DNA of 64,000 nucleotides from Cafeteria roenbergensis (GCA_008330645.1 VLTN01000050.1:62001-126000), one strand, 5' to 3'; counted from the first letter of the stretch, positions 8,919 through 18,795 are shown. The notes: generated by a model not told the origin, from the sequence alone. Numbers and translations are program-made.

Positions 8919-11900
8919 ATGGAAGCGCCTGCGCTCCCGCTTTGGGCTCGGTCTGGGCCCAAGCTTGTCGAGCATGCCGCAGTGGTTGGCATCCCCGACA
9001 CGCTCGAGTCGCTCCGGCTGCTGCATGACGCCGCCACAGACCTCGGGGACGATGAGGCGGCGGAGATGTACGCAGTGCAGCGGCCCATCCACGCCATGAC
9101 GACTGCAATGCCCGAAGCCGCAGCGCGAGTGGCTCGGTGGGCTGCGGCTTCGGACCCTCGGCTGCCGGCGCCCAAACTGGGACCGGGCCCGGCGCCCGAC
9201 GCGGACGCGATCGAGGACGCGATCCTTCAGCTCTCGCCTGCGGCGGCGGTGCTGGAGCGGTGCCCAGACCCGGACCTGGAGACGGAGGCGTGCCTTATCA
9301 AGCCCGGCGCGCTCGAGTTCCCCGCCGCCCTGGCCAGCTTCTGCCTCCCCGGGGGCGCCGAGGTGCTGCTCGCCCCGCGCAGCCCCTGCGGGCCCGGGTC
9401 GTCGGAGGGCGACCTCGCTCTGGAGGCGGCGGCTGCGCGGCTGTGGCAGTTCGCGCCCAAGGGAGAAACCATCTTTTCCTTCGCGCTCACCGACGCCAAC
9501 GGCTCCAGAGCGTACGGCCACGTGCTGTCGGTGTGGGCGCCCCTTGGCGGGTGCCCGGGGCTGCTTGCCCGTCGCTCCCTCTGCCTGCTGACCCGGTGGC
9601 CGCACCTGGCGCCGTTTCGAGCCATCCTCGCCGCCGCGGCCGCGCGGCTGGCGGCCGGCGGGTCGCGCAGCGCGCTCCGGGCGGTGGTGCAGTGGTCGCT
9701 GGGGGCGCAGGGCCGCCCGCGGCCGGGCCAGCGCGTGGTGTGGCGCGCCGAGGCACCCACGCAGCTCGCGTCGCCAGCGACGGACCCACTCGCGCAGGGC
9801 CAGCTGGCCGCGGTGATGCTGGAGGCCTCACTTGCGCGGCCCACCGTCCCTGTGCTTCCCGCTCTCGACGGCGGCTGCGCCCGCGTCCTCATCGGCCGCC
9901 TGGGCCCCGAAGTGGCCATCGCGGCCTGGCGGGCTCTGCTCATGGAGCAGCGGCTCCTCATCCACTCGGGATCCACCTCCCTGCTGGGGCCGGCAGCGCA
10001 GGCCCTGCTGTCGCTCGTGGCGCCGCTGGCCTGGCCGCACCCGCAGGTCCCCGTGCTCCCGCTGCAGCTGCTTCGCTTCCTCACCGCGCCCGTGCCCTTC
10101 CTCATGGGCGTGCGCTCTGAGGCCCTGGGCACGAAGATGGGCCTGTCGGCGCTGCCGTCGGCGTGGATTCTCTCCCTGGATGCGCCGCGGGGCACCTGCT
10201 GTCTCGTTCCCCCCATGAGCGTGTCGCTGCCCGCGCAGGCGCCGGGCGACGACGACGCACATGGGAGAGGCGCTGGCGGGGGCGGCTCTGCCGCCGGGTC
10301 GTCCTCGCTATTCGGCCAGGGATCCATCATGGGGGTGTTCAGTCGGGGCCCCGAGCCCCTGAGCGACACGGACGCAGCCACCGACTCCGGCACGGAGGAC
10401 GACGTGCCGGCGCAGGTGCGGACGCCGCGTGGGGCGAGGTGCACGCCCCAGCTCGGCGACGAGGGGGGCGTCTCGGAGGACGGGCTGCCCCAGCTGCCCG
10501 TGACGGTGCGGATGCGGCTGCTGGCACGGCTGGCACTCTGCGACGTCGTCGGGGCGGCGGGGCAGAAGCACGGCCCGCCTGGCCAGCCCGGCCCCCCCAG
10601 CCAGCACGGCCCGCCTGGCCAGCCCGGCCCCCCCAGCCAGCACGGCCCGCCTGGCCAGCCCGGACCGCCGGAGCCTCGCCCGCGCGACGATCACCAGCCT
10701 GCGGGCGGCTCCGGCCTCACGCCGCTGCCTGGGGCGGAGGCGCTGCCCCAACCCGACGCCCAGCAGGGTGCTCCGGGCTTCCCTGGCCTCAGCAGCCAGG
10801 TCCCGCCAGCCGAGCCGCAGGGGAAGTGGGCAGAGTCGCCGCCGCTCAAGCCGAGCGCGGTGGCGCCCCTCACGCCCGGTGGAGCGGCGGGGAGGCCGCT
10901 GGAGCGGACCGCGCTGCGCCGGCTGCTGCTCGGCCCCTCGCTGACGGCGCCGCTCGACACCAGCGCTGCCCAGGGCGAGGACTCCCCGCGCCTGCTGCGC
11001 GCGCAGCCCCCCGAGCCTGGGCGGGGCGACGCCGACGCCTCCATCGGCGTTGCCAGCGACTCGGCCGGCGCCGTCCGCGTGCAGGCTGCCTTCACGGAGG
11101 CCACCGCCGCCCTCCTCGCGGGGGTGCACCGAGCCATCGCCGTACGCGTTGTGGGGGTGCGCGACGGCGCCGACGCCGCCGCCCGCCTCGCAGCCGCGGA
11201 GCGCGAGGCGCCCTCCAACTGCACGGCCGAGCCTCGGGACGGAAACGAGTGGTGGTCCTGCGGCAGCGTGCTGCTGGGCGCGGACGCCTGGAGCGACGCC
11301 CCGGCCTGCTCGCCCGCGACCCTTCGCGCTGCGGCAGAGGCTGCCTCCGCCGCTCGCAGGCGCCGCCGCCGGGAGCGCCGGGCGCGCCACCGCCGCACCG
11401 GCTCCGCGTCCCGCAGCGGCGACGGGCCCTCCGCCCTGGCCGCGGCGCCCTCCTCGGGTGCCTCCTCCCCCCTCGCCCCGGGCTCGTCCGCGCAGTCGCG
11501 GCAACACTCGGCCCGAAGCATCGCGCGCGGGGCGGGCGACGATGCCGGGGGCGCCGCGCCGGCGGTCGAGGCCGACGCAACGGCCAAACAGGGCGCCTCC
11601 GCCTCCGGAGACAAGGCTCCACCGGCGCCTGGCCACACGGCCCCGGCGTCTGGCGGCGCCCTTGGCGGCTTCGGGGCGCGAATGATGAGGGCCTTTGGAG
11701 GGGGCTGGGCCAGCCGAGGGGCGCAACAGCGGAAGCAAGCCCCTGCCGACGCGGCCAAGGCGCCGCTGCCAAAGGCGCCGCCCGCGCTCCCTGCGACTGC
11801 CCTAGCGCCGGCCCAGGGTCGGGCCACGCAGCAGAGCCGCCCCCCCGCGGCCGCCGCGGCGCCCCCTGCCGCAGCGCCTACCGAGCCAAGCCCCAGCGGC

Positions 11901-14900
11901 GGGGCGACTCTCACGTCAGGCGGTGTCGCGGCTGCGCCCGCTGCCCCCTCGGCTGGCGCCGAGACCCCGGCGAAGCAAGCCGCTGCACGCCCCAGCCCAG
12001 TGACCCCGCCTCGTCGGGCGGCAGAGCCGTCGGCCCGCACGCCCTCTGGCAGGTCGCTGCGGGGCAGCGGCAGGGCAGAGCCGTCCCCATCGGCAGGCGC
12101 CTCCCCGGCGGGCAACAGCCGCAGCCCGGCGCGCCGCCGCCACGCCCGCGCGCCCGCCCGCTTCTGCGGCGGCCTCAGTCGCCGCTTCCCCCCCTGCTCC
12201 CACTGCCGTGCTGTGGCAGAGCAGCTGTCGGTGGTGGTGGCCGTGCCGGCCGCGGCGGTCGCAGCAGCGGCCGCGCCAGTCGCGCCCGGCAGCCCGCCCC
12301 CCTGGCTCGTCCTCCGCGTCGTCTTCGCCCCGCGCCGCTTCCTCCAGAGCAAGCCGCTGGAGTGGCGTCCGTTCCTCGGCGCCCTCCTCTCAACGCAGTC
12401 CTTCGCAGCCTTTGTCGAGGACGCGGCAGTGGCGTCTGAGGAGGCCACTGCCGCGGCCGTCACTGCCCTGGCCGCCCACGCAGCCCGCCGCGCGTCCATC
12501 GCGCCCTCGTCGCCCCCGTCAGGCCCCAGGCCTGCCGCCAGCGCCACGGCAGCCACCGCACCGCCTGCCACCGCCGCGCCGGGCCCAGCCCCCGCCGGAC
12601 ACGCACCCGTTCCCCCCCGGCACTGCTGGACAGGCGGCGTGCTCGACAGCGTGCAGGCGCGGTGGCCGCTGGACGCCGGGGCCATCCGGTCGGCGCGGCG
12701 CAACGCCCTCGGCTCCGAGTGGGCGTCGGCCATTCGTTCCGCCGACCTCGGAGAGGGCCGCCTCGACATGGACAGCCTGCCCTGGTCCGTCTCCGACGCC
12801 GCGGAGCTCAGGGCCTTCGCTTGGGCCTGCAGGCTGGCGGAGCTGGGGCAGGGCTCTTGCCTCACGCGTGCGGAGCTTGCTCGCCGCCGCGCCGCCGCAG
12901 CTGCGGCCCACATCCACGGGGGTGCCACAGGCGACGTCGACGTGGCCTCAGCGGTGGCGGCACTCACACTGGCATGCACATCCGGCGCCTCCTCCGCTGG
13001 CGCCTCCTCCGCCACTGGCGCCTCCTCCGCTGGCGACTCCTCCGCTGGCGACTCTCACACCCACCGCCCGTCGGCTGCTCGGCCCGGTCCGGTGGAAGGC
13101 TGCTCCGACTCGGGTGCAAGCTCCCGCGCCGTTCACGGGTCCCTGCGCCTGCCCCCCGCCATGACGGAGGCGCCCCCGTTCCGCGGCCCCGCCGGCGTGG
13201 CGCAGGGCAAAGCCCACAGTCTCGCCCTGCGCTTCTCCACGGGGGTGGACCCTTCCTTGGACCTCCACTCCGCGTGGGACGCTTTCGAGGCGGGGGCCAG
13301 GGGCGACGCTCGCCTGGCCCCGGCGGAAGGGTCACCCCCGCTCTGCCCAGCTCCCGCTCGCGGCCCAGGAGCGGGCCCCCCGCCGGCCCCGCCCCGCGTT
13401 CCCCGCTCGCCTCCAGCGCGGGCGGCGCCCCCCGACGCCCCCGCCACCCCCACCACCCCCGCCACCCCCACCTCCCCCACCACGGCCGGCCGCCAGCGCG
13501 CCGGGACAGCCCTCGCCGATTTCGGCAGGTCCGCGGACTCAGCCGAGCAGAGCGCACCAGCCGCCGCCCTGAGGCGCCGTGGCAGCGAGGGCGGGCTGGC
13601 GGATCCAGCGCAGGCCGCGGCTCGAGCCGAGGCCCTCTCGGCGCCCGTCCGCGCCGAGCAGCGCCCCATTGTGGGCCTGGGCGCCCGGCGCCGCGCAACA
13701 ATGATCGCTGCTGCCGGCTTCGCGGCAGAGCTGGCTGCCATCCGCAAGCGAAGGCAGAGCGCAGCCGGGTCGCAGTCCAAGGCGAGCGGCGCGGGGTCGG
13801 AGGGGGCCTCGTCTGCCGCAGAGGGGGCCGCGTCGGAAAGCTCAGACGGCGCCGCAAAGAACGGCGATTGGCCCGCAGCCGGCGCCGCTTCGGCCGCTGT
13901 CGGAGGCGGCGCCCCAGCCGGCGCCGCGGTGCCCCTCGCCCCGCGGACGGCCGCAGCGGGGCCGGGCGCCGCGGCGGCTCCCAGGCCCGTCGACGTCGGC
14001 GGCGCATTTGCCCCATCCTTCGCGGCGGCTGTGTCAGCTGGCCGCGTCTCCCCCCGCCCCGGGGCTGTGACCCCGCCGCCGCCTCCCGCCGCCTCCCGGC
14101 TCGGGGCGGCTTCCATGGGCCGCAGGCAGGCCGCAACGTCGCCCCGGCGCGCCTCGGCTTGGAGGGGGTCCATGCTGGCGGTGGGCGGCCGTGCGCGTCT
14201 GCTCGAAGGGCTCCTCGACGAGGGGGAGAGCGAGGAGGACGAGGACGACAGCGCGAGCAGCGGCGGCGGCTCCAGCGGGGGCTCTGCCGGTGGAAGCGTG
14301 ACAGGCTCCGCCGGATCGGTGGCGAGCGCGGCGTCGGTGACGGATGCCAACGCCGCTGCATCGGCTGACCCGGCCTCTGTCCCCGGAGCAACGCTTCCGG
14401 CTCTGCCCAGCGTCGCGGCCCCCGTGGCGGGGCCTGGGCACGCCCGGCGGCCCACGCCGATCGACCCCGAGCGGCCCCAGAGGCACCTCAAGCGACCCGC
14501 CGCTCTCTCGCCCATCGACGAGGGGGAGGCTGGTCTCGAGACACCCACGCCTGCCGCAGCGAGCGACTCACCCTCGGCGTCAGCGGACGGGGGCGAGGCT
14601 ACCGCGGCGCTGCAGCAACCTCCCGCCTCTGGCGACGCGGACGGCGACAGCGTTGGCCCGGCGGCGGACCCAGTCACCCCAGCAGAGCTCTTCCCTGCCA
14701 GCGCCGACTCAGCCTGCTCGGCAGCGGCAGCAGGCAGCCCTGCCGCCGCCAGCGACGCCGGTGCTGCTCCTGGTGGGGCTGCTGCCGCTGCCGCCGCCTC
14801 TCCGCCCTCCAGCCCCGGCCGTGACCTCGCTGCGGCAGCCGCTGCCGCTGCTGCAGGCGGCAGCGCCGCCGACGATGCGTCGACCGGCACGCCCACTCAG

Positions 14901-15242
14901 CTTCGCCGCGCATCCGCCGCGCAGGGCGCCGCCGCAGCCGCGCGGTCGCTCCTCCTCGCCGGCGTGCCCGCGCACCGCCTGTCGGGGCTGGCGGCAATCG
15001 CCGGACCCGAGGCGCGCGCTGAGCTGCTTGGCGGGGCAGCTGGCGGGGCGTCCGCTGACGGGGATGCCGACGGCGACGGGTCCTCCACAGCGCCAGGGTC
15101 CGTGGGCTCTGCCAGCCGGTCCGGGTCGGTCACCGGCGCACCCTCGGAAGGGGGCTGGTCCTCGATCAGGGTGATGGCGCGGCTTCGCGGTGCGGTGCAG
15201 CGGGCCAGGGCCGGTGCCTCCCCGCAGCGGGAGCCGGAGTGA
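8919..15242 (+). CDS. DENN-domain protein (putative Rab GEF)
   Basis: Single exon, 2107 aa from ATG 8919. Residues about 113-205 fit uDENN (DPDLETEACLIKPGALEFP; FSFALTDANGSRAYGHVLSV). Residues about 215-405 fit cDENN (LCLLTRWPHLAPFRAIL; LLMEQRLLIHSGS; LAWPHPQVPVLPLQLLRFL then APVPFLMG). A dDENN-like block, FLQSKPLEWRPFLGALLSTQ followed by SFAAFVED, sits only at about residue 1143, so some 700 residues of low complexity separate the last two subdomains. DENN proteins activate Rab GTPases in membrane traffic. The insert holds a collagen-like GPPGQPGPP repeat and an Arg cluster (RRRRRERRARHRR). The last 900 residues are Ala/Ser/Pro-rich, with an acidic stretch at about 14220-14250. Which Rab is targeted cannot be told. 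Confidence 0.85.
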   Translation: MEAPALPLWARSGPKLVEHAAVVGIPDTLESLRLLHDAATDLGDDEAAEMYAVQRPIHAMTTAMPEAAARVARWAAASDPRLPAPKLGPGPAPDADAIEDAILQLSPAAAVLERCPDPDLETEACLIKPGALEFPAALASFCLPGGAEVLLAPRSPCGPGSSEGDLALEAAAARLWQFAPKGETIFSFALTDANGSRAYGHVLSVWAPLGGCPGLLARRSLCLLTRWPHLAPFRAILAAAAARLAAGGSRSALRAVVQWSLGAQGRPRPGQRVVWRAEAPTQLASPATDPLAQGQLAAVMLEASLARPTVPVLPALDGGCARVLIGRLGPEVAIAAWRALLMEQRLLIHSGSTSLLGPAAQALLSLVAPLAWPHPQVPVLPLQLLRFLTAPVPFLMGVRSEALGTKMGLSALPSAWILSLDAPRGTCCLVPPMSVSLPAQAPGDDDAHGRGAGGGGSAAGSSSLFGQGSIMGVFSRGPEPLSDTDAATDSGTEDDVPAQVRTPRGARCTPQLGDEGGVSEDGLPQLPVTVRMRLLARLALCDVVGAAGQKHGPPGQPGPPSQHGPPGQPGPPSQHGPPGQPGPPEPRPRDDHQPAGGSGLTPLPGAEALPQPDAQQGAPGFPGLSSQVPPAEPQGKWAESPPLKPSAVAPLTPGGAAGRPLERTALRRLLLGPSLTAPLDTSAAQGEDSPRLLRAQPPEPGRGDADASIGVASDSAGAVRVQAAFTEATAALLAGVHRAIAVRVVGVRDGADAAARLAAAEREAPSNCTAEPRDGNEWWSCGSVLLGADAWSDAPACSPATLRAAAEAASAARRRRRRERRARHRRTGSASRSGDGPSALAAAPSSGASSPLAPGSSAQSRQHSARSIARGAGDDAGGAAPAVEADATAKQGASASGDKAPPAPGHTAPASGGALGGFGARMMRAFGGGWASRGAQQRKQAPADAAKAPLPKAPPALPATALAPAQGRATQQSRPPAAAAAPPAAAPTEPSPSGGATLTSGGVAAAPAAPSAGAETPAKQAAARPSPVTPPRRAAEPSARTPSGRSLRGSGRAEPSPSAGASPAGNSRSPARRRHARAPARFCGGLSRRFPPCSHCRAVAEQLSVVVAVPAAAVAAAAAPVAPGSPPPWLVLRVVFAPRRFLQSKPLEWRPFLGALLSTQSFAAFVEDAAVASEEATAAAVTALAAHAARRASIAPSSPPSGPRPAASATAATAPPATAAPGPAPAGHAPVPPRHCWTGGVLDSVQARWPLDAGAIRSARRNALGSEWASAIRSADLGEGRLDMDSLPWSVSDAAELRAFAWACRLAELGQGSCLTRAELARRRAAAAAAHIHGGATGDVDVASAVAALTLACTSGASSAGASSATGASSAGDSSAGDSHTHRPSAARPGPVEGCSDSGASSRAVHGSLRLPPAMTEAPPFRGPAGVAQGKAHSLALRFSTGVDPSLDLHSAWDAFEAGARGDARLAPAEGSPPLCPAPARGPGAGPPPAPPRVPRSPPARAAPPDAPATPTTPATPTSPTTAGRQRAGTALADFGRSADSAEQSAPAAALRRRGSEGGLADPAQAAARAEALSAPVRAEQRPIVGLGARRRATMIAAAGFAAELAAIRKRRQSAAGSQSKASGAGSEGASSAAEGAASESSDGAAKNGDWPAAGAASAAVGGGAPAGAAVPLAPRTAAAGPGAAAAPRPVDVGGAFAPSFAAAVSAGRVSPRPGAVTPPPPPAASRLGAASMGRRQAATSPRRASAWRGSMLAVGGRARLLEGLLDEGESEEDEDDSASSGGGSSGGSAGGSVTGSAGSVASAASVTDANAAASADPASVPGATLPALPSVAAPVAGPGHARRPTPIDPERPQRHLKRPAALSPIDEGEAGLETPTPAAASDSPSASADGGEATAALQQPPASGDADGDSVGPAADPVTPAELFPASADSACSAAAAGSPAAASDAGAAPGGAAAAAAASPPSSPGRDLAAAAAAAAAGGSAADDASTGTPTQLRRASAAQGAAAAARSLLLAGVPAHRLSGLAAIAGPEARAELLGGAAGGASADGDADGDGSSTAPGSVGSASRSGSVTGAPSEGGWSSIRVMARLRGAVQRARAGASPQREPE
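10571..10663 (+). repeat. 36-bp collagen-like coding repeat
   Basis: Two perfect 36-bp units (10571-10606, 10607-10642) and a 21-bp partial third encode GPPGQPGPPSQH repeats within the DENN protein. The identity of the two units at DNA level suggests recent expansion. Confidence 0.9.
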
Positions 15243-15744
15243 GCCGGGGCGGGCGGCACCCACCAATTCCCGTCCGCTGGTGCGCGGCGGACGGCCTTGG
15301 TGTCTGGGGCGATGAGCATCGGGAGCGCGCCCGGCTGTGCTGTGGTCTGTATGTTCGTGCGCTGGCGCTTGCGTGGGATAGAGGGTGCGCCAGTGCGCTT
15401 GCAGTCGATCGCGCGTGTGAGTGTGTTGTCACGGGACCGGGCGCTCAGCGCACGCCACCCCCCCACACACACACAAACCTTCCTCCCCACACAAACCTGC
15501 CAGAGTGGCGCCATCCGTGTGAACAAAGGGGACAACGCGTCACTCGTTCGTCGCAAGCATCGCAAGCATGCCACACACGGCCCTGCGCGCAAGACTGGGC
15601 GCGGCCTGTGCCGCAAGCTGGCCGTCCAGTGCGCTCTGCACGGAACCGGCGCCGCCCTGCCCCGGCGCACCCAGGCCCTGCACGCGGCCAAACACGAACC
15701 AACACGCAACCGGGCTGTCGGGGCTGCGGTCGCCGGTGTGCCGC
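15243..15744. other. Convergent intergenic region, no gene seen
   Basis: 502 bp between the stop of the DENN gene (plus) and the stop of the cornichon-like gene (minus). It contains a CCACCCCCCCACACACACACAAAC simple stretch near 15460-15495. Nothing else is recognised; it presumably holds both 3' UTRs. Confidence 0.6.
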
Positions 15745-16275
15745 CTACACGAAGAGCCTGCCGAAGCGCCCGAAGGAGGCAGGCAGCGGGGCCATCGTGG
15801 ACATCCCGCCCATGCTCGCGACCTGCATGATGGGCGTTGCCACGCCCCAGATGAGCAGCACGCCGCAGGCCAGCATCTTCCCCGCAGCAGCGTAGGTTGC
15901 AAGCAAGCGGGCTCTGTCCCTCGCCTCGCGCTGGTAAATGTTCGAGCTGTGAAGGCGCCACGAACGCGTGTTCAGCAGTACCCAGGCAGCCCACGCGATG
16001 GAAATTACAGTGTAGGGGACGGCCAGCCACATTGGGGCAAGCCAGAGCATGACAAGCGCCATCGGGGCGAGTGGCGCCGGATTCCATTTCCACCACCTCG
16101 TCACCGTCTGCGCCAGCGTCGCCAGCGAGCCGGGCGAAGGGGTGCGTCCCCGGTCGATGGCCCTGTCGGTATCCTCCAGCTTGTCCACGACGAAGGCGTC
16201 AAAGCCGAGGCTGCCGGCGATGAACACCATCGCCACTGGCCACCACAAGTAGCCCCACAGCGTGAACGCAGCCAT
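15745..16275 (-). CDS. Cornichon-like (Erv14-type) ER cargo receptor
   Basis: Single exon, 176 aa from ATG 16275. Hydrophobic spans are at residues about 4-26, 68-102 (long enough for two helices) and 127-155, a three-to-four-helix layout like cornichon/Erv14. The first helix is followed by FDAFVVDKLEDTDRAIDRG, comparable to the FDEL...D...I segment of cornichons. The stretch HSSNIYQREARDRARLLATY before the last helix matches the family's D-x-x-x-I...K...L pattern. Cornichons load membrane cargo into COPII vesicles at ER exit sites. The protein is slightly longer than Erv14 (138 aa) because of a hydrophilic insert after helix 1. Its partner across the promoter is an ERGIC-family protein of the same pathway. 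The call rests on topology and weak motifs; another small ER membrane protein is possible. Confidence 0.55.
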   Translation of the reverse strand: MAAFTLWGYLWWPVAMVFIAGSLGFDAFVVDKLEDTDRAIDRGRTPSPGSLATLAQTVTRWWKWNPAPLAPMALVMLWLAPMWLAVPYTVISIAWAAWVLLNTRSWRLHSSNIYQREARDRARLLATYAAAGKMLACGVLLIWGVATPIMQVASMGGMSTMAPLPASFGRFGRLFV

Positions 16276-16480
16276 GGGCCAGCTTCAGCCTGGGCTTGCA
16301 GCTGGGGCGCGGTGCGCTTCCTCCACTGGGCGCGGCCGCTCGTCCGCGCGAGCCACGGGAAGTGCCGGCGCCGCGCGCTCGGTGCCGGCGCTGTTCCGCG
16401 AGGGGCCAGGCCGAGCAGAGCCAGCCGCCGAGGGCCGCGGGCTGCCTGCCTCGCCCACTGCGTTGCCGCAGCCCCGGACC
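16276..16480. promoter_or_regulatory. Shared divergent upstream region of cornichon-like and ERGIC-like genes
   Basis: 205 bp between the two start codons, the shortest divergent spacing in the window. It is GC-rich with no visible TATA box. The spacing implies a shared or overlapping promoter. Confidence 0.5.
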
Positions 16481-17685
16481 ATGCAGTTCCTTCGGGGGCT
16501 CAAGTCCCTGGATGGGTTCGTCAAGACGAAAGCCGACTCCGTGGCGCGCAAGCGCACGCTTTGCGGCGCGATCCGTGAGCCCACGTGGCTGGGCGGCGCT
16601 GGCCCCCAGGAGTCGCCCCGCATGCCGCCCGCCCTGCCCCGCCCCAGCGCGCCCTGCCCCCCGCCCCCGCACACAGTCCGCGGCCAGTATGTGTGCGACG
16701 GCGCGTGGCGCCAGGAGCCTCCCGCCAGCAGCTGCCGTGCCCGCGGAATGCAGACGCGCGCGCAATTTTGTCAAGAGTCCGCCGCACATCCCTCGCCGGC
16801 CGCGCCCTGCGCGCAGTGACGTTGCTCGCTATCGTCATCGGGACGTGGCTGGTGCTGTCGGAGCTGGGCCTGTACTTTACGTCGGACACGAAGAGCACGC
16901 TGACCGTGGACCAGTCGGAAGGCGCGGAGCACCTGAGCATCGCCGTCGACATCTCCTTCTGGCACATCCCGTGCCCGGACCTGGAGCTGGAGGTCCAGGA
17001 CGCCAAGGGCCGCTTGTACAGCCCGAAGCGCCAGCACCTGAGCAAGCGGGACCTCGCCCTGGGCGCGGAGCCGTCCCAGCCCGGGGGCATCGGATTCTTC
17101 TCGGCGCCGCAGGGCGGCGTGTCCCGCCCCACCGGCAAGCGCGGCTGCAGGGTCTACGGCGACGTGGACGTGAACCGCGTGGCGGGCAACGTGCACGTTG
17201 TGCCGCGCGCCTTCAGCGCCAAGGGGGGCATGTCAATGTACCGCGGCATGCCGATCGACGACCTGCTCCACTACAACGCTTCGCACACAGTGCACACCCT
17301 CCGGTTCGGGCCGGCCTTCCCGGGGCAGGAAAACCCCCTAGAGGGCGTGACCACGGGCTCCGACAAGCCCGCCCAGTTCCAGTACTTCGCCCAGGTGGTG
17401 CCCACCCGCTACCAGCACCTCTCCGGCCTGGTCACCGACGCTAACCAGTACTCCGTCACTCAGCACGTTGCCTCGTCGGACCCCACCTCGCCCTACATGG
17501 TGCCCCCCGGTTTCGTCCTCCGCTTCGACATCAGCCCCATCATCGTCACTCTCTCCTCCGCGTCGCCCGGAATCGGCAAGCTCCTCACCGGCGTCTGCGC
17601 GGTCATCGGCGGCGTGTACGCCGTCACCTCGCTCCTCGACAAGGCCATCCACGGCAGCATCGCTGCCGTCGCCAAGGTGGACTGA
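16481..17685 (+). CDS. ERGIC/Erv41-Erv46 family COPII cargo receptor
   Basis: Exons 16481-16574 and 16817-17685, with a 242-bp GTGAGC...GCGCAG intron inside a codon; the product is 320 aa. Exon 1 gives MQFLRGLKSLDGFVKTKADS. The junction restores RTLCGAILTLLAIVIG, so the first membrane helix (about residues 29-49) exists only after splicing, followed by LSELGLYF as in the family. The lumenal part has HYNASHTVHTLRFGPAFPG, NPLEGV and FQYFAQVVPTRYQ, all ERGIC hallmarks. A second helix lies near the C terminus (GKLLTGVCAVIGGVYAVTSL). Erv41/Erv46 proteins cycle between ER and Golgi. The CNTCEDV-type cysteine block of Erv46/ERGIC3 is absent, so this is closer to ERGIC1/ERGIC2 (Erv41). Confidence 0.9.
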
Positions 17686-18105
17686 GGCCCTGCGCGGGTC
17701 CGTACCCGTAGGATCCTTCCGGGTCGCCCCACCCAGCCGCCTGTCGGTGGGCCCTTTGTTCTGCTCCCGAGAGCTGCCAGCCGCGGCGGGCGCTGCCCGC
17801 CCCATCCGCCCTCCCGCTTCCGCTCCCCGGGCGCGTGTATATGTGTGTGTTCCGAGTGCGTCGCCGATTTGCAGTCGTCCGTGTAAGCCCAACGCAAGCA
17901 CGCAGTCGACATCGTTCGTGCCCGCTGCAGCGCGGCCGCCGCGAAGCAGTCTGCGGCTGCGGCAGCAATTTCTCGCCATCGCCCACCCCTCGCGCCCACG
18001 CATCGTCAAACTCCGTGGGCCAGGCCCTGCACGAGCAGTGGGCCCGCCCTCTGGGCAGCATGCTCAGCAGCGCGGCTGCCGCATCTGCCCGCAGTCGGGC
18101 TAACG
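17686..18105. other. Convergent intergenic region, no gene seen
   Basis: 420 bp between the ERGIC-like stop (plus) and the RPC9 stop (minus). It contains a short GTGTATATGTGTGTGTTC stretch near 17836, the only AT/GT-rich patch. No RNA gene is recognised. Confidence 0.6.
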
Positions 18106-18795
18106 CTAGTCTCCCCGTGTGGAGCTGGCTGCGGAGCTCGCCGAGGAGGCGCGACCCGACTCCCGGAAGCGCACCGAGCGCCCCCTCGAGCCGGATCCCC
18201 CCACCGCGGGCCCCGGAAGGACCCCTGGCCCGTCCACGGGCGCCCCAGCACCTGCCGCAGACCCGGCCGGGCTGTGGAAACTGACTGGCGGCGGCGGAAG
18301 CAGCGCCCGCACGGCACGCACGCAGAGCGCCACGCCGTCGTCCCCCATGCGCTCCACTAGCGACCCCAGAACCAGGTACCCCTCCACGTCGCTCACGCAG
18401 CGCAGGTTCACGAGCTGCACGCGCTGCGCGTCCCCGAGCTGCCAGCCGATTGCCTCGCGCGCGCACCGCTCCACGGCCTCCGCGCCCTCCAGGTCAGGGG
18501 GCGTCGCAGCACGCAGGGCATCGGCCGCGCTCAGCGCGGCCGACATGTCGCCGCTCAGGACCGCGAGCGCCGTGCGCGCCTGCGAGGAGCTGACGCTACC
18601 CGACGGCAGGCGCCGGACGTAGTGCCGCACCTTGGACTCCAGCCACCTGGCCTCCTTGCCACGCAAGTGGTGGCCGGGGCGGGTGCGCCCCATGGTCGCT
18701 TGGGACTCCTTCCGCGCCGCGCGGCGGTCGGCGAGAAACTCGGCGACCTCGCAATTCAGCAGCGCAGTGACGGCGGTGTCGAGGCACTCGGCCAT
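18106..18795 (-). CDS. CRCP: RNA polymerase III subunit RPC9 (CRCP/Rpc17)
   Basis: Single exon, 229 aa from ATG 18795. The N terminus TALLNCEVAEFLADRRAARK parallels the LLSNYEVFQLL...RKES start of RPC9, followed by a helical block around residues 50-70. The C-terminal HRDC-like part (RVQLVNLRCVSDVEGYLVLG then SLVERMGDDGV and RAVRALLP) matches the LQLLNHRP...E...EE...LLP pattern of RPC9. RPC9 pairs with RPC8 to form the Pol III stalk that helps initiation at tRNA and 5S genes. It is longer than human RPC9 (148 aa) because of a Ser/Gly/Arg tail. The Pol II paralogue RPB4 is the main alternative; the LLNCEV opening favours RPC9. Confidence 0.75.
   Translation of the reverse strand: MAECLDTAVTALLNCEVAEFLADRRAARKESQATMGRTRPGHHLRGKEARWLESKVRHYVRRLPSGSVSSSQARTALAVLSGDMSAALSAADALRAATPPDLEGAEAVERCAREAIGWQLGDAQRVQLVNLRCVSDVEGYLVLGSLVERMGDDGVALCVRAVRALLPPPPVSFHSPAGSAAGAGAPVDGPGVLPGPAVGGSGSRGRSVRFRESGRASSASSAASSTRGD

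Noticed and set aside
10691-13015. Minus-strand open frame of 774 codons opposite the DENN gene
   Set aside because: It is the antisense of codon-biased GC-rich coding DNA; the composition is Ala/Arg/Pro-rich and no domain is visible, while the plus strand carries DENN motifs.
13133-14896. Minus-strand open frame of 587 codons
   Set aside because: Same reason: an antisense shadow of the DENN protein's low-complexity tail.
17830-17860. GT-rich stretch as a tRNA or small RNA gene
   Set aside because: No cloverleaf or box elements could be drawn around it; it reads as a simple repeat.
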